From the NCBI GenBank assembly GCA_025345505.1, contig JANVCC010000030.1:372001-436000 (forward strand): a stretch of 64,000 nt of DNA, in the 5' to 3' direction. Below the pieces are notes generated by a model. That model worked only from the letters and a program-made list of their open reading frames with translations. It was not told where the DNA came from and searched no databases. This DNA is from Todiramphus chloris collaris (lineage: Eukaryota > Chordata > Aves > Coraciiformes > Alcedinidae). A program made the translations under genes and the position numbers. Positions 1 to 32,718 of the stretch are shown here, piece after piece (the first letter of the stretch is position 1; every line of letters begins with the position of its first letter).

Positions 1-2841
1 AGTTAGTAACCACTTACAGAGAATGGGGTTGTTTGGTTTTTTTTTGTTTGTTTGTTTGGTGGTTTTTTTTGGGGTGGTTTGTTTTTTTTTTTTTTGTTCT
101 TTTTAATTTATTTATATTTTATTTATTTTTCCCCTTTGATGGTTTTGCACCTTTTGGGGGACATGAACAAAAAGAAAACCACCGAGCTTTATCAAATAGA
201 TCAAAGAGGGATTTGGGGTTTAATGTTCATCAAAATGAAATCAAATAACACAATAAGGGGGTTTGGATTGGTTTGGGGTTGGGTTTTGTGTTTGTTTTGG
301 TTTTCCCTCCTTTTTGGCACAACACTTGTTCTTATATTTAAACAGCATTGGAAATGCCTTAAGAGCTAAAACAGGACTGACTAATTCCCTTCTTAATTAT
401 GTTTGACCAGTTTACTCTTCAGTCTGTTTTGTTATTGGTTCATTTGTAATGCTTTATGTTTTTTGCTCATTAAAGTGTATGTGTGGGGTTTTTTTATTCT
501 AAAAATTATACAACTGCTTGTATGTGCACATTACAGCTATGTTATGTGTAAGTATGTTTCTTAAGTGATTGCATATTTGTTGTGGTTCTATTGTTCCTTC
601 TGTTTGTACCTGCTGTACCAAGTGTTTGGTATGATAAAATGCTGGGGTGAATACAGACAAAAGATTTTACTAAGTTACCTGACGTGCTGATGGTAAGGTA
701 GTGCCTGATGGTCTTCACCATCCCTTGTAACTTCCATTTGGCTGCTGGCTTTATGTATTCTGTGGCTTTGCCCCCTTCTTGAACTGTAACTGAGAAATCC
801 TGTGTATCAGAGAGAGGAAAATCCCAGAGCATCTTTACAAAGTGATTGCAGAGCTGGTAATGAAACATTCATTGAAAGCATTCAACTTTGAGGAAATGCT
901 ACAAAATGTGTTGTGGGCTTTTTTTTTTTTTTTCTCCAGCAGTTTTTTAGCAGTTCTTATTGTTTCCAGTAACTTTTTTGTAACTCTAGGGAGTTACAAG
1001 TAGTAACGGTTTTGTAGTATCACTGGAAAAATCAGAGCTCTGAACTCTGGGACGATGCATACCATTTCTGTGGGTGTACTGAAATTTCTCCCATGGAAAA
1101 TAGAGTAAGGTATCCAATCTCTGAAAGATTCTCTTGGGGAAAGTCCTGTTGAGTCAGGAATAACATTGTAGGTGCTTGAATCATATAGCTGAGAATCTGT
1201 TACTCAAAATTATCTAGATGAGACTTGATTGGCGTATGGCTGCTACTGATTTTCCCAGTGTTCTTGCCTGTTTCTGCCATGAGAACAGAGGATCAAAGGC
1301 CAGACCTTTATCTTAAGAAACATAAGGTGTAAAAAATAGAAGAATCTTTTTGCTCATAGCGTCAGTCTCCTTGCAGTAAACAGCTCTTTGGAGCTGAGTG
1401 AGTAAAAGTGCCTTAACAATTGATGAGAAAAATGTTTGTCTAATGCAGGAGCTGTATCCCGGGCTGAGTAATGATGCACTGAGGGGCTCGTAGTTCAGTT
1501 GAGCAAAGCTGGACTTACAGAAACTTTCAAAGTTTGTTTGCAAACAGAGTAACTCTCTTAGCACAAGGAGGCAAACATCAGAGAATTAGGACATTGTGGC
1601 TTTGTTTATGCATGTTTTCCTGCAGAGTATGTAAACAAGCTCTGTAGCCAAGTAGCCAATGTCATACGTCATATTAATAAGCATTTCATACAGATAGAAA
1701 CAAAACAAGTTAGTACACCTTGGTAAGGATTTTAGCTGCTGGGTATTTGTGCTCTGATTATCGTCGTCTTTTGTTGTTTCTCATACTGTCCCAAGTAAAG
1801 ATAATACAAATATTGCTGCATCTGAGTTTCGGGGTGGTATTCCTGGGTGATGAGAGAAGCAGGCCTCTGAAGGAAAGGAGCCAGTGTCGTTCCTCAGAGC
1901 TTTTGTGTAATTTATACTTCATTTTATGAATTGTTCCTCAAAGCAGCAGCAGCCTAAGCCCTTCAGCTGGCCTGATGAGCTTAAGCGCTCATTGTTCTAA
2001 CACACTTCTGTGGGCTGCAGTAGTGTGCAGAAGAAAACTGAAGAACTGTATTTAGATCTATACTTAACTACCCATCGTGATTTAGTACGTGGACCTTAAA
2101 AAAAACTAAGTACAATGTTCAAAACGGGAAAAAAAAAAGATCAAGAGTAACTCAGAGCTGAGCTTCTGGGAAAATGTTGCTTTGCAGTTAAGAGAAGTAG
2201 CAGTCCTTGCTGCTGAGAGTTGCTGTATATTAACTGTTGCTGAGAGCATGGTGGAATATTCACTTTATCATTAAATGAGTTCTTGTTGGAAGCTGGTAGT
2301 TGATGACATTACATAAGGGAAGATCCTAGATTTAGAGAAGTAACTGGAAATGCTGACTGAGATCACATGGGCAACCCGAGAAGATGGTGAAAGGACTAAG
2401 TCTGTGGATGCATACTGAAAGAGAGGGCTAGAACTGTGGCTCCACGGGTAGCAGGTATGACTCATGAAAGCAGTGCCCTCAAAAACAGCAGAAGTAGAGA
2501 TGAGAAAGCAAAGGATGATTAGAGATGAGGAACTGGTTTACTATACTGAGAAATAAGGAGGAAATGCAAAAAGAATCAGAAAACAAGGTGCTGTCAGGAA
2601 GACTATTCAGCCCAGCAGTGGTGAGGAAGAAGAAAATGGAGGTAATAATCTCCATAGTCCTGCAGATTAGAAAAGGACACAGCATTGAAGTCCATGTTAT
2701 ACCACTCTATGTACAAAATAATAGCATAATTATCTAAAAGATAGCAAAATTTCTCATCTGCTTATTTTCTATAATATTTATTCTTTCAAAGGACTCAGAT
2801 TTGGTTTTAAATCTAATGTATTTAAAAATATCTTTTTGCAG
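1..2841 (+). other. PIK3CB: PIK3CB intron, partial
   Basis: Intron upstream of the first visible exon. The first 150 bp are T/G low-complexity sequence. The rest is unique AT-rich sequence; no C2-domain exon is recognisable. A minus-strand open stretch (542-868) has no splice context and matches no family I know. Confidence 0.7.
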
Positions 2842-24720
<21,879 letters not shown>

Positions 24721-26130
24721 AAGATTTTTGCATTTGCACTAAGCTGACTGTTACGGTGATAAGTGTTTTTAGAGGAGGTCTGTGGACTGGACCAGCACAA
24801 CTGATTTTGAATAAGAAAGAAAACAACCACAAAAAGAAATAGTTCCTGAGTCTTTTGCACTCTGCTTCTGAATGCTTGATTCCAAGACTGTGTCTACAAA
24901 TAGTGAACATTCTGGATAATCACTTCCTGCTGACTTTGCACGCTGAGAGCTACTACGCATTTAAAAAAATTCTGTGGTACTTTCTGGAAGTGTAAATATT
25001 TGGTTTTATACGTTAAGGTGATGTACTTTAACATAGGAGGTTTGAAAGCCTCTGACAGAACTGTTTTCTTTAAAGTTGGGACTTGAAGAGTAAATTTCTT
25101 TTTTTTATATCTTAATCTGGCTAAAAATGACCATATTGTGTATATTTTTCATATGAACTCTGTCCTACTGGCACAGATGAATTGATTCTACTGTAAATAG
25201 CAACCAGGGTATCATTGTACTACAGGGAGCTGCTTCATGTCTTATACTGCTGCCGAAAGAAGAGTAGATATTTGTAAGATGGGGCAGGGGGGCAGGGGAT
25301 GAGGAGGGGAGAGGATGGACACACAAGGCACATGACACACCTTTGAAAATGATGCAGTGTCCAGATGTTCAGGGGTGCACAATTTTGTTCCTCTGACATA
25401 ACACACGGAAGGGAAGCCCTTCAATAGGAGGGAAGTTAGGCCAAGCCCAAGCATGTCTGAGAATCCCTCATGGGTGATGGTATTCCGTTCAGCCTCTGGG
25501 GCTTTGTTTTCAACTCCATAAGAGGCGCATTTATTTCAGGTTCACCAAGAAGCTCCTTACAGCCTTACATTGAAATTCATATCTCCAATGACTTGTGCCA
25601 TGCAAATGTATCGACATATGTATGGAAAATTTTCATTCAGTGTACTATACACAGTGATTTTTAGAGCATACATACCAAAAACCACAAATGTTTGGAAAAG
25701 CAAGTGTTTATGGCAAAATACCATTACATACAACACCGATGAGAAGTCATTAATCTTTTCTTCTGTATTTATTAAAAGCTTGCAGTAATGTTGCTTTACC
25801 AAGATATATATGTTGAAGATGGTTGCTGAAGAAACTGGATTCGTTTTAATTTATTCAGTGAGGTACCAGGCTTCTAGGTGCTTAAATGGAGAGCAAATTT
25901 GTTACGTGCAATAGGGAACTGCTGGTTAAAAGATGTAACATACTGTTTCTGGACATCAGCAAGACAGACTTTAACTAATGCTTGTTCTCCAAGGAACACT
26001 GGTAGCTCTCAATTCCTGTTGACATTTGAAAGAGAATTAAACATATGTATTTACTTTTTGACTAAACAGTTGTTTTGCATAGAAATGTTGTTTTATGTAG
26101 GAATTTAATTAAAGGTGGTTTTACTTTGTT
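24721..26130 (+). other. PIK3CB: PIK3CB 3'UTR (inferred)
   Basis: AT-rich DNA directly after the stop. Possible poly(A) hexamers are ATTAAA near 25,769 and 26,034 and, best supported, ATTAAA at 26,108-26,113. The last is followed by a GT/T-rich stretch (ggtggttttactttgttgag, then a long T run) that suits a downstream element. ATTTA motifs occur in the segment. The end point is an inference. Confidence 0.55.
26108..26113 (+). terminator. Likely poly(A) signal of PIK3CB
   Basis: ATTAAA followed within about 30 bp by a strong G/T- and T-rich downstream region. It is the variant hexamer; no canonical AATAAA with a comparable downstream element was noticed between the stop codon and here. Confidence 0.45.
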
Positions 26131-26139
26131 GAGAGTGTT

Positions 26140-26215
26140 TTTTTTTTTTTTTTTGTTTAGTTTTTGTTGTGTTTGTGTTATTTTGTTGTTTTTGTTTTAG
26201 GGTTTTGTTGTTTCT
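26140..26215 (+). repeat. T/G-rich low-complexity tract
   Basis: A long T run, then repeated TTTTGTT/GTTTTTGTTG units, directly after the likely PIK3CB poly(A) site. Confidence 0.8.
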
Positions 26216-29200
26216 TTTAAAGGTCAAGAACCTATATGGAGACAGGATAGCATTTTGTGTAGTGGTTTGATTCTCCTGTCCTCACCCTTTTGGCTGATCC
26301 ATCTGAGAAGACCTCTGCTTCTGGAATATTGTAGAAGTAACAACTGGTTTGTGGTTTGGCTTTGTTTTTTGTGGGTTGTTTGGTTTGTTTGTTTTAATAA
26401 CAGTACAGTAGTATTTAAAGTGTGCCATATCCCCCTTTTCATGTGTGGTTTGGTCCCCCCCCCCCCCCCCCTCCCCCCTTAAAGTAGAAGGGAGGAAGGG
26501 TAAAAAGAAACTGCTTTGAAGGTGACAGCTCTGAAAAAAGCAATGTCATCCTCAGCTAATTCGCAGAATATACATTTACATAAGTAACCATTCCTGGAGA
26601 CAGTGCTTTTTTCTGTGAGACAGAGTACTTGGGCATCTGTGCCGTGTCGTTGTGTTGAAGGATACGTAACCTTTCCCAGAACTAGGGATAAAGTCAGCGA
26701 GTTCCTCTTGGCTGCTGGGGGCTGGCATGCAGTGTGTGTGATAGGAGGGAGCACAATGGCATCTTTATATCCATAGCTAAGGAGGCAAATCCCTTCTGTG
26801 TTCCACCCAGACATCTCCTGAGATTTGGAACAAGTCACTCAAGTCCGTGCCGTAGGGACCTGTCCGCAGAAATGCGGAGACTAGCATTGTCCTCCAGGTG
26901 CACAAGCACCTACCCTCAGCAGGATATTGCACAGAGTAAAGATGGTTTGTGTTGTGAGATTTGATTTGGATGTTACTTTGATGCAGGTTACAAAAGTACT
27001 TGAGATAGGCAAGGTGGTTTCCTCAATATCCTCTTTTGAGATAGCTAGTAGTTGAGCAGTACTTCCAAACTGTCACTGAGTGCTTGCCTTGGTTAATAGC
27101 CCTTGGATGGAGTATGTTGTGTTTAGTTGTCTTCACCTCTGCTACATTTACTCTTGGCAATCTATCAGCAAGAATGAGGAAAGAAAGTTAGAGGTGCGTT
27201 AGATGATGTGTTCCCATGTTTGGCAGCAAAAGAAAATGATGTGAATTGAACTTCAGATAGCCGAGGATAACACATCTCACAAGAACGCTTCTCCAGGCTG
27301 ACCTCTTGGGCATGAAGTGTCATTTATAAGGGCACCAAGGTTAATGGGTTACTGTTGTGGTAAGTTCTGAGTGGAGAACTGGTTTAGTATTATTTAGTAG
27401 AACACCACTTCCCGGGGTTTCCATCATCTGCGCTACGATTTGTGGTATACTTCCCAATAGCCAGTTACCGTGTTAAAAAGGCAGGTTAGCTTGGGCTGAG
27501 TGAGATCATGCTTTTTACTTCTGAGCCATTGTTCTAGACTGTTCACAGAATTTAGAAGGCATCAAATGGTCAGGTTCTAATGGGAGAGTTCATAACGGTG
27601 AGTAGAACCATGACCTTTTTCAATGTGGAAGCTTTGGAAGGGATGTAGCTTTATGCAGCTATAGAGAAGAACAAGGCTCGACTTTGTTATAAAACATCTT
27701 TGGGTCAAATGGTGTTGTGTTACGTTCAGTATTTTTTCCATGTCTACTTCTAATCTGACCTGCACATTTCCACTGCAAAAATGACTTTTCTTAAACCGTG
27801 GGGAAAGATACCCAATCCGACTGAAATTGGGTATGTGTAGTGTGTATATTGCATTAATTTGTTCTGGTTCTCTTTTGATTGCATGATTATTGGATTGGTT
27901 TGCTTTCTTTACCTTGTTTAGTTTGATTTGCGACAAGTGGTGACAGCTGCTTCTATTGCACTCCTCCTTGTCCTGTGTTTGATTTCTAAGGAAAGAGCTC
28001 CGATGGATTTGCCCCTCACTGCTGGAGTTGCTTCCTCTCCCTTTTTTGCTTGTATTGGTTTTATTGTCAGTGGTCTGTTGATTAAGTCATTCACGTTCTA
28101 GGAAATGCCTGAGACAGAGCCTATTCATGAATTTAATAGAACAGAGCCCAGTATTCCTCTTTAATTTCCTAGAGCGATTGAAATCAGATAATTAAATAGT
28201 ACAGGTTCTTAACATGTCAGGCTATGATCATAGCTTTATTCTTTAGGAGAGATTTCAAGCTGAAATCTTTTAAGTATGCCATCAGTATTTCCATTATTAT
28301 TTCACAATATATTGTATTAATATAACTATGTGTCTGAGCTGGCTTGAAAATCTAAACCTGAAGTCCTGTGCTCACATAATGCATTTCAGTTTTTGGCAAA
28401 TTTTCTTAAAATAATTTTTAAAATAACTCATCTAGTATAATACTGCTGAGAGGTGAGGGAGTAGAATTATCTTGGTGGAAAGCAAGTTTTAGTAGGTGCT
28501 GCCATATGAGATGGCAATGCTGCCTTGCTGCTGGACCTCTCAGTTTACATATGGCTGGATTTTATAGATAAATGAGCCTCATTTTGTTTGTCTCATAGAT
28601 AAAAGTCAGAGTAAGCTCAAGGTAGTGGTTTTATTGCCTGACTGCAGTACCACAATGACTACTATTTCCACTACAGAACTGTTTTGTTTGAGGCACATCT
28701 GTCTGCCACTGACTTCTGTGGCTATAGTCTAGGCATACGGTCAGTAGTGAAATTATTGCTGTAACTGGAATATCTTTGCAAATCAGTTGCAGGAAGGTCA
28801 TCATCATGAAATCTCCACTGATTACATGACTGTAGGAACTGCTGCTGTTCCGTGTTTTGGCACATCACTTCAGAATACCAGCTTTGTCTTTCCTGAGCAG
28901 ACTTGTTGAGCTGGCATGGATGTGGAAGCTTCCCCTGAAGTCATCTGTGGGAGCTGCTGATGTAGACTCCTGCCCACATGTGTCACTTGCTTTGGGAGCA
29001 CAGTTAAATATCCGTTAGTCAGGGTCTGGGGAGTCTGGAGAGCTGTATTTCCCAACGTTTCCATGGGGACACTGGGGACTTTGTCATATAAAACAGAGTG
29101 TGTGGAAGGAACAACTCTTGTGTCTGGAATACACAGTACCAAGCAGATTTGAGTAGCCAATCCAGGAAAGGTGGAGTCATTTTATCAGCTAATGCTACTG

Positions 29201-31349
29201 AGAACACTTGAGTACCATGCTGCTCATGGTACCTCCGCATAATAAAAAGCCTGTAGTTACTCTTTCCAAGCATGACTTCATGACTGGTCAAGAAGAGGGT
29301 GTGTGCTTCCACCAGTATGACTAGGGAATTTTTTTGCTCTGCCCATACTACTAGCCGTTCCACACACCGTGCAGCAGAATAGCAATAACTGCTAGTGCAG
29401 TTCCCACAAGAGAGGGTTGGACCGGTCAGATGCTGACAGAACTTAACTTATTTCATCTCCAGCACACTTGGCCAGAAGCCGTATTAACTGTGTAGCCTCT
29501 TTTAAGAGGTTTTGCTCTATTGGAGGGTCAGACTTAAAATAATGCTGCTGTGATGAGCTAGTCCTTCACCCTTTCAGTCTGTCACCTTGTTTTTCCTCAG
29601 GTGATTACCTGGAGACGTTTCCCCTGGGACTGCTTGATGAAGAGGGATGGGGATTGATACATATTTCTTAAGGGATGGCGTGGCTTAGTCTTGGGAAACT
29701 TGTTAAGCATGACAGTTTAGGAGTTGCAGTCATAGAGAAATGTAAAAGGTTAATTCTGATGTGCCAGGCATCATTTGGCTTTTATGAAGCAAGTGAGCAG
29801 AAGCAACAATCAAGCACCATGGAAACATGGTTTCAGAGGGATTACAACCTGTTGTAGTGCAAGGATATTTGTAAGATCTCATTTTTGGCTTTTGAAGCCT
29901 ATGTTTGGGCAGGAAGTCTGGGCGCTTGCTGGGAGTACCCAGAACCACTAAGTCTGGGCAGAAGTGAGGAACCTGATGGCAGTTCGTTCCTGCTTGTGAA
30001 GCCTGCCTAAGGTTTTCTCCTCTGTGCCTTACCTAATGGGCTTTGCCCCGTGAGCATCTCCTGGGCGTGCATTTGTGGTCTGACCACCGTCAGGACATGG
30101 GCAAAGCAGCTCATTCTGGTTTCTGAAGCTGTCCTCACCTCCTTTGCATAAGGTGCATTGAGTGTTTGACATGCACAGGGAGCTGAGCCCAGGAGACTTT
30201 GAAGTGTGGGAGTGTGGGAATGTTGTATATATGGCTCTGAAACTTTTCTGGGGACTGAGGGGAACCAACACAAGGATGGATGACGTGGCTCAGTTAAAGT
30301 ACTCTGCAGAGATACAGAAATAATCTGGATTCCTGTCCTCTTACCAAACGTTCATTGGAATAAAAATGGAAGAGCTTCAAAAGGGGAAAGGGAAGGACAG
30401 AAAGAGAAAGCCCTTTCTCTATGGAGGAGTGATGAAACAGGTCCAAACTTCCCAGCCCATGTTCTCTCTTGTCCAGAGGCTGCTTCCACGTATAACCTGT
30501 GCTTACAGATTCCATAAAGGTAAATAATCCTCTGTGTGCGCAGACCTTGATGCCACGCATCGCCTACCATCGTGTGTTGGGTTGTCACAGTGCTGCTCGC
30601 CTCTTGGCTGCACTGTGAGGGGAGTGAAGACAGACATCTCAAGGTGTGGGTTACACTGGTATGCTTAAACTTTGAATACTCATTTATTTGGTGCTGTACT
30701 GCACAGAAGGCTTAAATATTTTGTGAGTTGTGAATGTTGTTGCTGCTTTGAAGGAGCGGTGCTGGATTGTAAGTTAGGAGCTGTAAGTCTGTAAAAGTTC
30801 AGAACATATAGAAGGGAATTTGAATGTGATCTGCAATTTTTGTGTCCAGGGTAGCCTTTGGGAGCCCCATTCCCCCATCAGATTGCACACCCATGCTAAT
30901 TATTTTAAAAAGAACAAGCTATTGTAATATTCCAGACCACAAACAACACTGAAGCATACCTGGGTATTACAAGTAAGTGAAATGCACCCAGTGGTTCTGC
31001 ACTTAATATTCACTTTCTCTTTTGCAGCTTAATGGGGTAATCTTGTTTTCTTGAGAGGAAAAAGAACTTTGAAAGTTTCTGAAATGATTCTCTGTTCTTA
31101 ACAGCTGAGAAACTTTTTGCTCCTACTTACAGCTCTTTGTTTGCAGAGTTTAAGCTAGGTCAGTTAGCGAATGCGCATCTGCTGCGTACAGTGTGTATGA
31201 ACTACGGTGTGGCTGCAATTGCTGCCGCTGCGTGCAGATAGCACAGAGCAAAGATACAGTCAGCCTGAGGGGATCCATGCTTTAGCATTTTGGATGTGCT
31301 AGGATACCAACAAGGCACCCACACCTTATCTTTAATCACTTCTGCGTAT
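26216..31349. other. Intergenic, no gene seen
   Basis: 5.1 kb between the end of PIK3CB and the terminal exon of the minus-strand gene. Apart from the C tract, I see no repeat family, coding exon or RNA gene. It would include the 3'UTR of the minus-strand gene just below 31,350, but no clear poly(A) signal was picked out. Confidence 0.6.
26455..26478 (+). repeat. Poly(C) tract
   Basis: Seventeen C, one T, then six C. It is an unusually long homopolymer C (G on the other strand), about 350 bp beyond the likely end of PIK3CB. Assembly length at such tracts is unreliable. Confidence 0.9.
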
Positions 31350-31617
31350 TTAACTTTCTGCAGTTAAGGTAGTGGAGCTGGTGTCTCCTCCTCTGTCATA
31401 GTGCTCAAGCAGGCTGTGGGCAATGAAGCTGCTTTCTGAATGCAGTGTCTCACATTTTCGGCAGACGAGGATTTCACATTTTGGACACATTTTCCCAGAG
31501 TGTGGCTGCCTTAAAGAACATATTTCCTCCTGTGCTGGCTTCAGCTTTTTGGAACCTTTCCCGTGTAAACATCTCCTCTTGTCTTCAAACAATTGACTTC
31601 TCCCCTGAGGGCTAGAA
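31350..31617 (-). CDS. Terminal coding exon, Cys-rich zinc-binding-like protein
   Basis: On the minus strand, acceptor cctttctttctgacag precedes base 31,617. The exon runs 268 nt to TAA at 31,352-31,350. The first T completes an AG from the upstream exon (Ser), then 88 residues follow. Landmarks: ICSLRQPHSGKM, then CPKCEILVCRKCETLHS and FIAHSLLEHYDRG. Cysteines follow C-x10-C-x2-C-x4-C-x2-C with His residues after, a likely zinc-binding fold. The CxxC-x4-CxxC spacing matches the C-terminal Cys-rich part of SPATA2 (TCTQCSKVSCDACL), so a SPATA2-like protein is possible, but the identity is not established. It lies tail-to-tail with PIK3CB. Confidence 0.6.
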
Positions 31618-32548
31618 CTGTCAGAAAGAAAGGTGACAAGTTTAACCTATACACTTCCTAGTCTGAGATCAGCAGAAGCAGTTAGTGTGTGATTCATGAA
31701 CCCTTCCTGAGGCATCACCTCTGTCACGCTAGAAGCAGGTGCAGTGTGTGGTCACCTGCAGGAAACAGGAATGGACATGATAAAGAGGGTCCGGCTCTGG
31801 TGCAGTGATGGCAGTGATGAGCCATTGGCTTTAGACCATAGGATCACTAAAAGGATGGTCGGTATTGAAACAAAAACTTAAAAATTATAAGTCATCGAGC
31901 TAGGTAGGAGCTTTCTACTCGGTTATTAAATGTGCAACTTTTCTGTGGGTGATTGTGGCACAAGCCTTGTGTGTTTGCATGAAAACATTTCATAGAGCTC
32001 TGTGTATCTATGTTACTGGCTTCAGACCTAGCAGACCTCATCTGTACTATCATAAAGGTTCTTTTTCCACTCGCATATACATGAATAATTATGCTAGCAG
32101 GTAGATAAGACCTCTATTGCATTATCTTTGCATAGAGATGGAAAGGCTGTGGAAGAACAGCACTCTTGATTAAATTAGGCATCATTATATTTTATAGCAA
32201 ATAGTACTTCAAGAAAGATGCTAACCTATAATACTTCACAAGAGCTTGAAAATCAGTGCTGAACTGTAGAGATAATCTGGTTTGGCTGCATCACTGTGAA
32301 AGTTCTGCAGGCCCTGATGACTTTAATGTTCGTAAAATCCATTGCCATGCAGTGTGTCTATAGCAGTATATGCACTAAAGTGTGAAGACTACTCTCTTTC
32401 CACTAACGCGAGAGTACCATAGGAGGAGGCTACATTATTATTTTGGGGTTTTTTAGATAAAACTGGGGAAAGATCTGTATTCATCAATTACAGTTAAGGA
32501 TCAAGGCCCAGAAAGCAGGGTTTTGCTGCTTCAGTGGCACTCGCCTAC

Positions 32549-32718
32549 CTCCCAAATGCATGCTTCAGTGAAGTTATGGACAATGGAGAAAATTCACAGT
32601 GATCATTCACTAACTCCTTGGATGTTTGACTGTGTTTCCAGTCCGGTTCCTCAGCAGCACAGCAAAATAAAGTCCAAAGCAAAGCCCTTGGTATTAGTTG
32701 TTCTGCAATTGGATCAGT
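32549..32718 (-). CDS. Penultimate coding exon of the same minus-strand gene
   Basis: On the minus strand, acceptor gatccttccctcag ends just before base 32,718 and donor GGGAG|GTAGGC follows base 32,549. The 170 nt begin in phase 0 and end in phase 2 (AG|), exactly the phase needed by the exon at 31,617. It encodes TDPIAEQLIPRALLWTLFCC, then AAEEPDWKHSQTSKELVNDH and CEFSPLSITSLKHAFG. The phase match plus good acceptor is the main evidence. The frame has no stop, and the sequence has the polar character of real protein. The function of this segment is unknown. Confidence 0.55.

Noticed and set aside
33-369. Overlapping open frames rich in Phe/Leu/Trp at the window start
   Set aside because: They are products of T/G low-complexity sequence inside an intron.
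542-868. 108-codon minus-strand frame
   Set aside because: No splice borders, no recognised family, and it lies antisense in a PIK3CB intron.
29410-29440. gggttggaccgg string resembling a CR1 3' region
   Set aside because: Similarity stops after about ten bases, with no flanking CR1 sequence.
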